Assembly (NCBI RefSeq): GCF_905171775.1
Contig: NC_053497.1
Location: 36,166,264-36,230,263 of the forward strand
From: Rana temporaria
Lineage: Eukaryota > Chordata > Amphibia > Anura > Ranidae
Length of the DNA: 64,000 bases
Reading direction: 5' to 3'
In this document: positions 54,031 through 64,000 of the stretch, piece by piece
Layout of the letters: every line of letters starts with the position of its first letter
Numbering within the stretch: position 1 is the stretch's first letter
Program-made: the position numbers and the translations under genes
The notes under the pieces: generated by a model
What the model saw: the letters and a program-made list of their open reading frames with translations, nothing else
The model's database searches: none
What the model was told of the DNA's origin: nothing

Positions 54031-54898
54031 CATGGAAAGGGTCACATGTTCCTTTATACCTAAAGTAAAAGTAAAGGGTAAGTCCTTTGGCTATTGGCGC
54101 TTAACGGACTAGGTTATGGGGCTAAGAAAGGGTAAGTATGTCCTTTGGGGTGGCATCTGCCTATGTTGCTCTTTATCTTCCCCACCTTTATTGACTTAAG
54201 ACACTCAGCCAAGCCAGACATTTGTGTCCATGAAAGCGCTCACCATTCATGTCCATTGGAATCTTTGGGGTCACGGCCAACCATAGAAAACGGCAACAGG
54301 TACAATGGCTGCCGCAGCACTAATCCAGCTGGTACATTTATATTAAACATCCCATGAAACTAAGCAGTGATCAAAGGTAAACCACTTTTGTAAATGAAAG
54401 CCACTACTTTTTGTAATAACGACATCAGAACTTAAGAATTTTATAATTACATCACAAAGCAATATTCAGATTAAGAGTGAAGCAGTAAAAATAAATACAT
54501 TCAGGGTGTGTGACTTCCTAGATTTCAGCCCCTGGAACTTCCTTCCTTGATCACCATCATTCAGCATCTTTAAGGGTGTGGTCCCCCCCTACCCTCAGAC
54601 TGCTTGGGAGACATCAGGGAGGGTTTGCATTCTCACATCAACAAAAGGATTTCCTTCCGTGAAAAGCTTAGAAAAATGTGTGGACCTTCTGACCTCAGAA
54701 GAGGAACTGACAGGTCTGATGTTAACCTCTCGGCATCCAAATCATCTGTACACCGTCAACTCTATTAGGAAAGTCTACAGCGGCCTGCCTGAACCACAAG
54801 GGTGGCCACTGGCCAGTACTGTTAGGGCTTGCGGCCAATATTCTTAATAGAAAAAATATCCTAAGGATTTATATTTTTATAGAAGAGATGACAGCCTC
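54031..54898. other. Unassigned sequence
   Basis: No element termini, exon or RNA gene recognised; the frame 54578-54847 shows no family features. Confidence 0.45.
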
Positions 54899-54901
54899 TA
54901 A

Positions 54902-55310
54902 GGCCACGTACACACGACCGGTCCAACCGATGAGAATGGTCCGATGGACCGTTTTCATCGGTTCAGCCTGATGGTCTGATGTGCCTACACACCATCAGTT
55001 CAAAATCTGATCGGGTCAGAACGCGGTGACGAAAAACACAACGACGTGCTGAAAAAAACAAAGTTCAATGCTTCCAAGCATGCGTCGACTTGATTCTGAG
55101 CATGCGCGGGTTTTGAACCGATGCTTTTGTGTACTAACCATCGGTTTGGACCTATCGGTCAGCGGTCCATCGGTTCGATTTTAAAGCAAGTTCTCTAACT
55201 TTTGTCCGAAGGACAACAGACCGATGGGGCGTACACATGGACGGTTTGGACCGATGTAACTGAACTTCGGTCCGTTTTCATCGGTTTGAACCGATCATGT
55301 GTACGCAGCC
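54902..55310. mobile_element. GTACACACGACCGG-terminus element
   Basis: Left GGCCACGTACACACGACCGG after TAA; right GATCATGTGTACGCAGCC before TTA. Body palindromes 'gaccgttttcatcggtt' and 'cttgattctgagcatgcgcg', shared with 62498-62918. Confidence 0.85.
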
Positions 55311-55850
55311 TTAGAGACCCCATCACATAATGAAAAAAAAAAAAAAACAAGTCCGTGTCTGATAAAAAATACGTACTTTTCATTCTGCCTGTACTGCTAA
55401 ATACGTATTAGGTCCTAAGGAAATTTCTTTCAAAGTCCACAGAGAAACCAACACTTCTGGAAGTGGCAATCTCCGCGGTAATCTGCAGCTCCCACCGGCT
55501 GACCCACACATCACCACTGTCTCCTGCAGTGACGTAGAGGTCGGGCAGGAGGAACCAGTGGGAGCTGTGGAGGACCTAGAAGATCGACACTTCTGAAAGC
55601 GTTGGCTTTCTCTTCGCACTTTGAGGGACCCATTCTCGGAATCATGAGCTACAAAGCAAAGCAGCCATCTCTTTGCTAGTTGCAGTGTCTGGCCGCCATG
55701 GCAGATAGTGTTACAGGGCACCTAGGGACACTGGACAAAGTACTATGCATGCATGTCTCATCAGGAGTTCAATAAAAAATTGTGATAATTCTTCTTTAAG
55801 GTATGTGCTTGGACCGGATTTTTTACACTATGTGATATGGTCTCTTTAAA
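55311..55850. other. Unassigned sequence
   Basis: The minus-strand frame 55380-55721 was checked: no splice sites in suitable places and no family motif, so not called. Confidence 0.45.
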
Positions 55851-56235
55851 GCGGAGTTCCACCCAAAAACAGAACTTTCGCTTTAAGACCCCTTTCACAC
55901 ATAACGCTAAAAATAGTGCCTTCAAAGTGACCCGAAACAGCCGCTGCTGTCTCTCCAGTGTGAAAGCCCCAAGGACCAGTCCTGCTAGCAGCATCTTTGG
56001 AGCGGTGAAGGAGCGGTGTGTATACCTCTCCTCCATCGCTCCTGCCCATTGAAATCAATGGGGCACCGCCGCTATAACACCGGCAAAGTGACTCTGCAGA
56101 GGCGCTTTGCGGTGGTTTTTAACCCTTTCTCGGCTGTTACCGGGGGTAAAACCGCCCGCTAGTGGCCAAAATAGCGCAGTGAAATTGAAAGTAAAGCGCT
56201 GCTAAAAATAATAGTACCAGTAGGCCGTACTTGCC
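55851..56235. mobile_element. CCCCTTTCACAC-type inverted-repeat element
   Basis: 55848-55880 is a TTAA-type fragment (AAAGCGGAGTTCCACCCAAA). 55887-56230 is a relative of 44068-44312 with 'gtgtgaaagccccaaggaccag', 'ggagcggtgaaggagcggtgtg' and 'cccattgaaatcaatgggg'. Confidence 0.7.
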
Positions 56236-56239
56236 TTAA

Positions 56240-56721
56240 AGGGGTTGTAAAGTCTAAAAAATGTTTTAGCTTAATGCAATCCTTGCATTAAGGTAAAAAA
56301 TGTATAGGTGTCAGCCTCAGCCCCCATTCACTTACCTGAGACCTTATTAAATCCAGCGCTGTGCACGTCTGCAGATCTTTACTCCCCTCACTTCCGAGTC
56401 TCGCTGGGGCACTGAGAGCCATTGGCTCCCAGTGCTGTCAATCACAGCCAGTGATGAGGAAGTGTGGGCGGCGGCGAGTCCCGCTGTCTAGGTCAATAGA
56501 CGCAGCAGGAGGGACTTGGGTTCGAATATGCATGAGTGCCCCCAGGGAAAGCCGCTTCCCCTAGGGGCCACTAGCTAGGGAAGAGGGGCCAGGAACGCCA
56601 GCGGGGGACTCGAAAAGAGGAGGTTCCCGGCTGCTCTTTGCGATTCCAATGCACAGAGTAGGTAAGTATAGACAAGTTTGTTTTGTGTTCAAATTATTAT
56701 TTTTTTACCTTGATAACCACT
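56240..56721. mobile_element. TTAA-flanked element (AGGGGTTGTAAAG)
   Basis: TTAA at 56236-56239 and 56722-56725. Left AGGGGTTGTAAAGTCTAAAA, right TTACCTTGATAACCACT. Has a GC-rich interior with 'aatcacagccagtgatg'. Confidence 0.8.
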
Positions 56722-56929
56722 TTAAGGGAACAGGGACTGGTATAGGTAAGGATTCACTCATCTCTGACCTCTTGTACAAGGTTAAGCATTACACCTGATA
56801 CAAAGGTGGTCAGTGAGATGAAGAACAGTGAGTTGAGGTGGTCAATGAGATATACACCACCTTACATTGGTGGCCAATGAAAAGAAAAATCCTTCTTTAC
56901 ATTGGTGGGCAGTGGAAAACGATGATACA

Positions 56930-58180
56930 AATTAGAGCATGTTCTACATTTTTAATGGCCATTTTTCATGTCAAGAAAAATGCTCTGGAGCCTACACAAG
57001 ATCGTTTTTAATGACCAATTTAAAAAATTGCATATTTCACGTCATGAAAAACGGTCGTGTGTACGTGCCATAATTTACAAAACTTGACCTAGACACTTGA
57101 TGGTTACAGCTAATAACACATGCAATATAGCTTTGTGAATTTAGCCTTCTCTCTGTAAATTGCCCATGAAATCTTCTCCCACTGACCTCTAATGTAAGGG
57201 GCATGCTTCTCCCAAAGACCACGAATATAAGTGGGAATTCTTCTCCCACTGACCACCAATGTAAGGGGGCATTGTGTCACAGTTCACAGCGCTGGTCATG
57301 AGACAGGGATAGGTGGTGTTGGTTCTGAGACTAGTTGTGGTCAAACGGCATAAACACCATCAAAATAGCAATTTCCCTGTAGAATACAAAGGGTGGTGAG
57401 GAGCTGGGAGATAATTGTTGCATGAATCACATTGTATAGATGATCACACTTGGGTTACGCATAAACACCATAATCTCAGGCCTCGTACACACGACCGTGG
57501 AACTCGACAGGCGAAACACATCGTTTGGCTCGTCGAGTTCCTTGTTTGGCTGTCGAGGAACTCGACAAGCCAATTTTCTCCATTCCCGTCAAGGAAATAG
57601 AGAACATGCTCTCTTTTTGGCTCGACGAGTTCCTCAACAGTTTCCTCGTCTAAAAATTTAAACACGACCGGTTTCCTCGGCAAGTTCCTTGCTGGTTTTT
57701 GCCAATAAACTCGGTCGTGTGTACTAGGCCTCAAGTAGGGTTATTTGGCATATACAGATCTAATTTACAAAACTTGACCTAGACACTTGATGGTTACAGC
57801 TAATAACACAATATAGCTTTGTGAATTCAGCCTTCTCTCTGTAAATTGTCCATGCCCATCTTCTCCCACTGACCTCCAATGTAAGGGGCATGCTTCTCCC
57901 AAAGACCACGAATATAAGTGGGAATTCTTCTCCCACTGACTACCAATGTAAGGGGGCATTGTGTCACAGTTCACAGCGCTGGTCATGAGACAGGGATAGG
58001 TGGTGTTGGGTTTGTGACTAGTGTGGTCAAACGGCATAAACACCATAATCTCAGGTAGGGTTATTTGGCATATACAGATCTAATTTACAAAACTTGACCT
58101 AGACACTTGATGGTTACAGCTAATAACACATGCAATATAGCTTTGTGAATTTAGCCTTCTCTGTGTAAATTGTCCATGCA
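56930..58180. repeat. Local duplication array with an occupied and an empty site
   Basis: A unit opening TAATTTACAAAACTTGACCT recurs at 57071, 57761 and 58081 (the last truncated near 58178). The second and third are spaced 320 bp and share 'tagggttatttggcatatacagatc' before them. Each full unit carries 'tgacc(t/a)c.aatgtaaggggc', 'gcgctggtcatgagacaggg' and 'caaacggcataaacacca'. 56930-57070 is a worn right part of a GTACACACGACCG element. 57479-57730 is a complete one inserted at TCA. Confidence 0.85.
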
Positions 58181-58595
58181 TTGGGCTTTTCACTGCTCAG
58201 TCTGAAAAATTCACTGCAGGGAACATTTCTACAGATGCCGAGCCCTATATGAACAGAGGAAGTGCCAATATAACAAACCTTTTCTTCTCTTTGCAGATAA
58301 AACAATGAGTAGGGTGTACCCAGACAGAATGGGGAAGAGAAGAAGACAGATACCGGTGTTAGTGTTTCCTGTACTGTACTCTGAATATGAACATTGAACA
58401 CGCAAATCACACACTGTTCTTCGAACACTGAAGACGTTGAGTGGAGACTCCTTACACATTGGAAACCCAATATTAGTTTGCGTAACCCAAGTGTGATCAT
58501 CTATACAATGTGATTCATGCAACAATTATCTCCCAACTCCTCCCCACCCTTTGTATTCTCCAGGGAAATTGCTATTTTGATTCTTTGATGTGAAC
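57360..58595. repeat. ~105-bp inverted repeat pair about 1 kb apart
   Basis: 57360-57465 (CAAAATAGCAATTTCCCTGT ... CACACTTGGGTTACGC) returns in reverse complement at 58478-58590 (GCGTAACCCAAGTGTGATCA ... GGAAATTGCTATTTTG). The arms include the same 'tgatcatctatacaatgtgattcatgcaacaattatctccca' order. Probably one arm arose by an inverted duplication within the local array. Confidence 0.85.
57479..57730. mobile_element. 252-bp GTACACACGACCG element, TCA TSD
   Basis: TCA at 57476-57478 and 57731-57733. Ends GGCCTCGTACACACGACCGT and CGGTCGTGTGTACTAGGCC. The paralogous empty site at 58042-58062 reads 'accataatctcaggtagggt', giving direct evidence of insertion into TCA. Confidence 0.9.
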
Positions 58596-58599
58596 AGCA

Positions 58600-59110
58600 G
58601 GAGAAATAAGCAGGGGAATATCTCTCTGATGGGAAATGTTTAATTAAACTCAATTACAGACCTGCTGGGGAAGACACATAAGAAAAGGGGACAGGGAGGC
58701 TTGCTTGCGTATTATCTTAGCCGTGAATGAGCCTTTAAACAAAAAAGCAGCACAAGCGCTGTGATGATGCACAAGAACTCACGGAAAACAACACGTCAAT
58801 TCACTAAAGCCAAATAAGCAAAAGTTGATAGGTTGCCATGTCATGAAAGTCTAGTAATTGATCGGAATTGACTCTGCTGAAGTCAGACCTATTGAAGCAT
58901 AATTCCTATCGGATGCTATGGGATAAGGTTGCAGTACAAAGGTCGAATTTCGCCGTTACATGCTTAATTGTCTGAAACTCGAACGATGGGTGCCCATGTC
59001 AGCACCACCTGGCTCAACAAAAGTCAACTGTTTAATCAATTGTTCTTAAAGGAGGTGGGTAGAAAATGGTCAGCCAAACAGCGACTGCACCCAATCAGAG
59101 TAACGGTTCG
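58600..59110. other. Unassigned sequence
   Basis: No element termini, exon or RNA gene recognised. Confidence 0.45.
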
Positions 59111-59117
59111 GATATTT

Positions 59118-60060
59118 TAACCACTTCCATACCGGGACTATTCTAGCACTCCTCTCCTATATGTAAAAATCATACTTTTTTTGATAGAAAATTACTCAGA
59201 ACCCCCAAATATTATATATGTTTTTTTAGCAGACACCCTAGGGAATAAAATGGCGGCCATTGCAACTTTTTATCTCGCAAGGTATTTGTGCAATAATTTT
59301 TCAAACGAATGCGCGCCGTCGTATCTTTGCGCGCATTCTTAAAATGAGATACGCCTCACTGTTGCTAAGATACGACCGACGTAAGTCTCCTACGCCGTCG
59401 TACCTTATGAGCATATTTACGCTGGCCGCTAGGGGCGTGTACGTGGATTTACGCATCGAATATGTAAATGAGCAGGATACGCCGATTCACGAACGTACGT
59501 ACGCCCGTCGCAGTAAGCTACGCTGTTTACGTTAGACATACGCCGGCGTAAAGATAAACTACCAAAAAGATGGCGCAGCCCATGCAAGGTATGGACGACG
59601 GAACAGCCGTCGTATTTTACGTTGTTTGCGTAAGTGTACGTGAATGGGGCTGGGCGTAGGTTACGTTCACGTCGAAAGCATTGAGCCGACGTTGTTTCGT
59701 ACGGAGTATTTGCGTTGTGATTCTGAGCATGCGTGCGCATGCGCCGTACGAACGGCCCTCATTTACATGGGGTCACGGTTAATTTAAATGTAGCCCGCCC
59801 ACTACATGCCTACTTTGAATTAGGCGGGGTTACGCCGGCCCATTTGCGCTACGCCAACGTAACTTAGGGAGCAAGTGCTTTGTGAATACTGTACTTGCCT
59901 CTCTATGTTACGTCGGCGTAGCGCATATGAGATGCACTGCGCCGGCTTAAACATACGCTGCTCTACCTGAATCCGGCTATGTGTTTCTATGAGATGATGA
60001 AAAAAAATTCCCAAACTAAATTTGTAAAAGTAAATGTGGTTTTTGTTTTGGAAAGTCCAT
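59118..60060. mobile_element. Ranid-type long repeat with a GATTC-family element inside
   Basis: 59118-59298 parallels 30753-30846 plus 31590-31690 (TTAACCACTTCCATACCGGG; 'ttactcagaacccccaaata'; 'gcagacaccctagggaataaaatggcggccattgcaac'). About 59299-59977 is a GATTC-family copy lacking its left terminus and ending CCTGAATCCGGC. Confidence 0.7.
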
Positions 60061-60374
60061 TAGAAAGTTTTTTTGAAGTACGTTTGAATGACACTTGTCA
60101 TATCAAATGTACTGATGAGAATTTTGAGATGAATATTTGCACAAACGTTTGTTCTACTACGGTATGGCCAGCTTTAGGTAGATGTCACCACAACAAGCTT
60201 CCCTACTGAAAGATATCCATTCTATTAGTGAATTGGATGGACTGTGTCTTCTTTCAACCAGACTAACCATGTAACTTTTGTAACTGTTGGATTGCTCTTC
60301 AAATTCAGTACCATTGACAAGTCAATTGGTCATCTAGAGAGAGTGAGTCTCCTCAACGAAAACACGGAATAATA

Positions 60375-60890
60375 AGAGCCGGTTCACACCAGAGGCGGCA
60401 CGACTTCGGGGGCGACTCGGCAAGGCGTCCTGAAGAGGACTTCAGAGGCGACTTGCAAAATGACTTCTGTATAGAAGTCAATGCAAGTCGCCCCCGAAGT
60501 CGTACAAGAACCTTTTTCTAAGTCGGATCGACTTGCGTCGCTCCTATTAGAACGGTTCTATTGAATAGAATGGGACGCGACTTGTCAGGCGGCTGAGTCG
60601 CCTGACGAAGAAAAGTATACCGCTCTATAAAACAATTAATCCCCGTTGCTTCCGTCCCAACAAACCAATCACATGATGCGAAACATGTCAGCTCTTTTTT
60701 CCTAGTCCACTTCTTGTTTGACTGCATGAATTTTAGCTGTTTTTTCTATTTGCATTTTTGTTGTTTTTTTATGTTATGAATAAAGACATCGTTTTTTGAG
60801 GAGTGTGGCGATCCAGGATTTTTCTTTCATCCCATGCTAATTGAGTCGCCTGACGAGTCGCCCCAGTGTGAACCCTAATCTAAGAGCCCT
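60375..60890. mobile_element. GGTTCACACCAGAGGCG inverted-repeat element, split
   Basis: Left GAGCCGGTTCACACCAGAGG, right CAGTGTGAACCCTAATCT. Inner inverse arms GACTTCGGGGGCGACTCGGC and its inverse near 60487; 'ggcggctgagtcgcctgacga'. Interrupted by 60609-60841. Confidence 0.75.
60609..60841 (+). mobile_element. 233-bp retro-insert with GAAACATGTCAG motif, 15-bp TSD
   Basis: TGAGTCGCCTGACGA at 60594-60608 and 60842-60856. Contains CACATGATGCGAAACATGTC at 60670, then 'gttatgaataaagacatcg', 'ggagtgtggcgatccaggat'. No inverted ends, long TSD: retrotransposition of a 5'-truncated element. Related to 20742-21844. Penelope-like origin is a suspicion, not shown. Confidence 0.85.
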
Positions 60891-60892
60891 TT

Positions 60893-62455
60893 CACTCGGG
60901 CTTTCACACTGGGATTGCAGATGAGAAAATTTTCAGGCGCTTTACAGGCGCTATTTTTAACGCTAAAGCCCCTGAAAATTTCCTTTAGGCTACTTTCACA
61001 CTGAGGCGCTTTGCAGGCACTATAGCGCTAAAAATATCGCCTGCAAAGCGACCTGAAAGAGCGGCTGCATTCACTCCAGTGTGAAAGCCCAAGGGCTTTC
61101 ACACTAGAGTGGTGCGCTGGCTCCTATCTGCCAATCGGTGGCCCCCCTTCTTCCCATTGTGGGGGAACCCATCCCTTCCGGCCAATACCGTTATGGTATT
61201 AAGCAGTTGAAATATATTATTTCTAATGGGTCACTTCTCCCCTTTCGAGACTTAGCAAATAAGTATGGTCTACCAGCATGGATGCTGTTTCGATATCATC
61301 AGATGCGGCATGCATTCCGCACTCAGTTTCCGACGCCTCCTTGCCTCAAGGCGGATACTGTTGAGGACTTCCTGGCCCAGGAACCTCTGGCTAAACCCCT
61401 TTCTGCATTGTACTTGACGCTTCTTCGGACTGACTCCCCCAAAATGGAGTCGTTGTGGAATAAGTAGAAAGAAGACATCCTGACCTTAGACAGGGAAACG
61501 TGGGAATGTTTTGAAGATGGCTACAAATTGCTTATATCCTCTAGAGATAAATTAATACAGGCAAAATTCTTGCACAGGGTATACTTCACGCCTCGTACAG
61601 GATGATGACCAGAGGCCTCGTTACACTAAACTGCTGCTTTCAATGTTGCTTTTCTATGCCAAAAAAGAGATTCTGTTCAAATGGGCTTCTAGCGCGCCCC
61701 CCTACGGTGGGGGCATGGATGGACTTGGTCAATGCTATGTTGCCTATGTACAAACTGACATATAGGAATAGAGGGTGCCCTCAATGGGTATGGAGGCCAT
61801 GGACTGACCCCACTGGACTCCTGGCTTATAGTTGTGATCTTTTATTTTGGTTGCTGCCCCCCCATTTCCTCCTTCTTGTAAATTTGGTGTTATACATTGC
61901 AGATGTTTTTTCTATGGAATTCTGTGTAACTTCCCTCTCATTTCATGTACTTTATGTAACATTTACCTTGTTAATGTTGAACTGTGTCATGTACCATTCA
62001 TATGTCAATAAAGACCAACCTTGTTGCTAGGTGGTGCGCTGGCAGGGTGCACTGCGCTGGCAGTGTTTTTGGCGTGTGGTACTAATATGCAGTCAAGATC
62101 CACTTAAAGACCCCTTTAACGCTGAGGCAGTTTTCAGGCGGTTTAGCACTTGAAATGTAAAGCGCCTGAAAACAGCATCCCATGCTGCCCGAATGTGAAA
62201 GCCTGAGTGCTTTCACACTGGGGCGGTGCGCTTCCGGGATGTTATAAAAAGTCCTGCAAGCCGCATCTTTGGGAGCGCTGTATTTAGCGCTCCCAAATCA
62301 CCCTGCCCATTGAAATGAATAGGCAGCACTTCCCAAGCACCTGAAAAGCGCATCAGAAGCTGGCACTTTTAACCCCTTCTTCGGCCGCTACGGGGGGGGG
62401 GGGGTGGATAAAAGCGCTCGGGCGGCCCCAGTGTTAAAGTAGCCTAAATTAGCAC
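60893..62455. mobile_element. CTTTCACACTG-type repeats split by a LINE
   Basis: 60893-61121 and 62031-62455 share the 'gctttcacactggg', 'gcgctttacaggcgct' and 'cccattgaaatgaatag' blocks of the family at 44068 and 55887. The LINE fragment 61122-62030 is inserted between. Confidence 0.7.
61122..62030 (+). pseudogene. L1/Tx1-like LINE, 3' fragment of ORF2 with 13-bp TSD
   Basis: GTGGTGCGCTGGC at 61109-61121 and 62031-62043. From about 61123 an open frame reads ...PFRDLANKYGLPAWMLFRYH, then QMRHAFRTQFPTPP, LSALYLTLLRTDSPK, ESLWNK and a TAG at 61465-61467. In the same frame it goes on EDILTLDRETWECFEDGYKL and FLHRVYFTPR. Then, after a break, KEILFKWASSAPP and, frameshifted, TVGAWMDLVNAMLPMYKLTY RNRGCP. 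This is the region downstream of the reverse transcriptase in L1/Tx1-clade ORF2 proteins. A 3' UTR follows with CAATAAAGACC at 62006. Several disabling changes: nonsense codon, internal deletion near 61600, frameshift near 61700. Confidence 0.88.
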
Positions 62456-62497
62456 TAAAGTCAAATTATTATTTATTTTTTGCATTGGACAGACCAA

Positions 62498-62918
62498 TGC
62501 CGCGTACACACGACATCAGTCCATCCGATGAGAACGGACCCATGGACTGTTTTCATCGGTTAACCAATGAAGCTGACTGATGGTCCGTCGCCCCTACACA
62601 CCATCTGTTAAAAAAACGATTGTGTCAGAACGCAGTGACGTAAAACACAACGACGTGCTGAAAAAAACGAAGTTCAATGCTTCCAAACATGCGTCAACTT
62701 GATTCTGAGCATGCGTGGATTTTTAACCGATGGTTGTGCCTACTAACGATCCTTTTTTTCCCATCGGTTAGGAATCCATTGGTTCAATTTAAAACAAGTT
62801 GGCTTTTTTTAACCAATGGTTAAATAACCGATGGCGCCCACACACGATCGGTTTTGACCGATGAAAATGGTCAATCAGACCATTCTCATCGGTTTAACCG
62901 ATCGTGTGTACGCAGCAT
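62498..62918. mobile_element. GCCGCGTACACACGA-terminus element
   Basis: Left GCCGCGTACACACGACATCA, right ACCGATCGTGTGTACGCAGC. Body 'ttgattctgagcatgcgtgg' and 'gacgtgctgaaaaaaacgaag' as in 54902-55310. Confidence 0.82.
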
Positions 62919-62924
62919 AAGTGC

Positions 62925-64000
62925 GGGTTTTAACCTGTTGGTCTTTTTTTTGCAATCAAGTCCTATTGGGGAGATTTGTTTCCCTTCACTTCCTGTTCCA
63001 TAGCCAAAGTAGGAAGTGAGAAATCTCTCCAAAGTGAGGGAAATCCCTGGTGGTCACCACTACTAGTGTACCCATTGGAAGATTTCTTCACTGTTGCCTG
63101 GAGCCAACCCAAAATGTGGAGTTTTCTGTCACTTCGTGATAATCGTAAACCCGACAAATCGAGACAATGAATCTCCGAATGGGAGCCCAGACAGCGATTA
63201 AAACCTCCTCTCCATTCTATCTGAAAAACTAAAATAAAATTTTACTTTAGTTATACTTTAATTTACAAAGAAAATCCTTTTCTCCAGTTTTTTCTCTAAA
63301 TTAATTTTTAATGAAATGGCAATAAGCGTAGGATTGTCCCCAGTGACCCATAGCAACCAGTCAGAAGTCAATTGCCCTTATTGTGGCGGCGCTAAATTGC
63401 TATAGACTGACTGGACGGGTTGCCATAGCACACAGCAAATCACTGTCCCGCCACGCTCGGGTATTTCATAAAGCCCTTATGACTCCTGCTGTGAAGATAT
63501 TACTTCTTTGTGACTTTTGGTATCTACAGCAACGGATGAATCGGTCAGTGTCCCCGACACAGAGAACAGAATTCAGATTCTTCCGAGTCTCTCCTCCCTC
63601 CCAGTCTTCTAGCCGCTGATCCTTCCCAGGGTGAGTCAAGAGACCAGTGCAGAAAATAAGAAACAACATCTTGTAGGCTGCATGCAAGTCATGCCATGCT
63701 AATGTCCACAGGCAGAGCAACAAGGCACATGAGGACAAGCAAGTCCCATACTGAAGGCAGGAAGAGTGGAAGTGGAACGTGGAACCAAAGCTCCGAGGCC
63801 TCATCTGGACGGTGACAGATTTGACATGGCACTTTTTGTTAAATGCTCATAACGATTTTTCAGTTATAGTGCTACAGAAGAGGCAGATTTTCTTTCATAG
63901 ATGCCTACGGTCGTGAGCAGCGCACCTCAAAGCAGACATAGGACTGAAGATGTGCATGCAAGAAGTCTGAACATACATATGTATTATTTTTTATGGCTCA
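62925..64000. other. Unassigned sequence to window end
   Basis: A short inverted repeat GGAAGTGAGAAATCTCTCCA / 'ttggggagatttgtttccc' lies at 62965-63035. Frames 63383-63619 and 63466-63804 overlap on opposite strands and show no family features or splice sites. Confidence 0.45.

Noticed and set aside
55380..55721. 113-codon minus-strand frame with Cys and Ser stretches
   Set aside because: Checked for splice-bounded exon and known motif; none seen.

Overview
This window is vertebrate nuclear DNA, most likely from a frog of the ranid type. The organism call is an inference from two things. Several dispersed repeats (openings such as TTAACCACTTC, TTAAAGCGGAG, TTAAAGGGGTTGTAAA) are ones I recognise as typical of ranid assemblies. 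The one host gene I can see is a vertebrate gene. There is no bacterial gene organisation; most short open frames are chance or repeat-derived.

Host gene. Three exons on the minus strand encode the start of a Numb-like protein (NUMBL): 8452-8593 (first coding exon, ATG at 8577), 5193-5267 and 2466-2540. Each has canonical GT/AG splice sites, all junctions are phase 0, and together they give 92 residues: the N-terminal tail and the first part of the PTB domain. The rest of the gene lies beyond position 1. Any non-coding first exon and the promoter lie upstream (right of 8593) and could not be identified. I found no other convincing host exon, so 8.6-64 kb is upstream intron and/or intergenic DNA.

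Everything else is layered mobile DNA, much of it resolvable to the base by target-site duplications (TSDs). (1) hAT-type non-autonomous elements with 8-bp TSDs at 23318-23638, 24489-25629, 27294-28095, 36254-37233, 41352-41799 and 51351-51867; several carry an internal minisatellite. (2) Inverted-repeat elements flanked by TTAA at ten places. (3) A ~0.7 kb family with GGGCC(A/C)GATTC-like termini and 3-bp TSDs, eight copies. (4) Harbinger-like elements with GGCC..GTACACACGACCG termini and 3-bp TTA/TAA/TCA flanks, clustered at 47.7-57.7 kb. (5) A 2.27 kb foldback element with ~1.1 kb arms (16782-19051). (6) Three Tc1/mariner remnants, one inserted inside another. (7) Retroelements: a solo LTR with 5-bp TSD (32543-32878), an L1/Tx1-like LINE fragment with 13-bp TSD (61122-62030), an L2-like LINE 3' end with 8-bp TSD (40581-40833), a tRNA-headed SINE (26790-27110), and two inserts carrying a GAAACATGTC motif with 12- and 15-bp TSDs.

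Tandem repeats are also prominent: a minisatellite at the left edge, a 1.7 kb GA-rich array (14909-16594), and arrays inside the transposons. I did not find a CRISPR array, an operon or any new enzyme system. The most interesting content is the nested insertion record: empty-site/occupied-site pairs, an insertion chain three elements deep, and transposons whose bodies are minisatellites.
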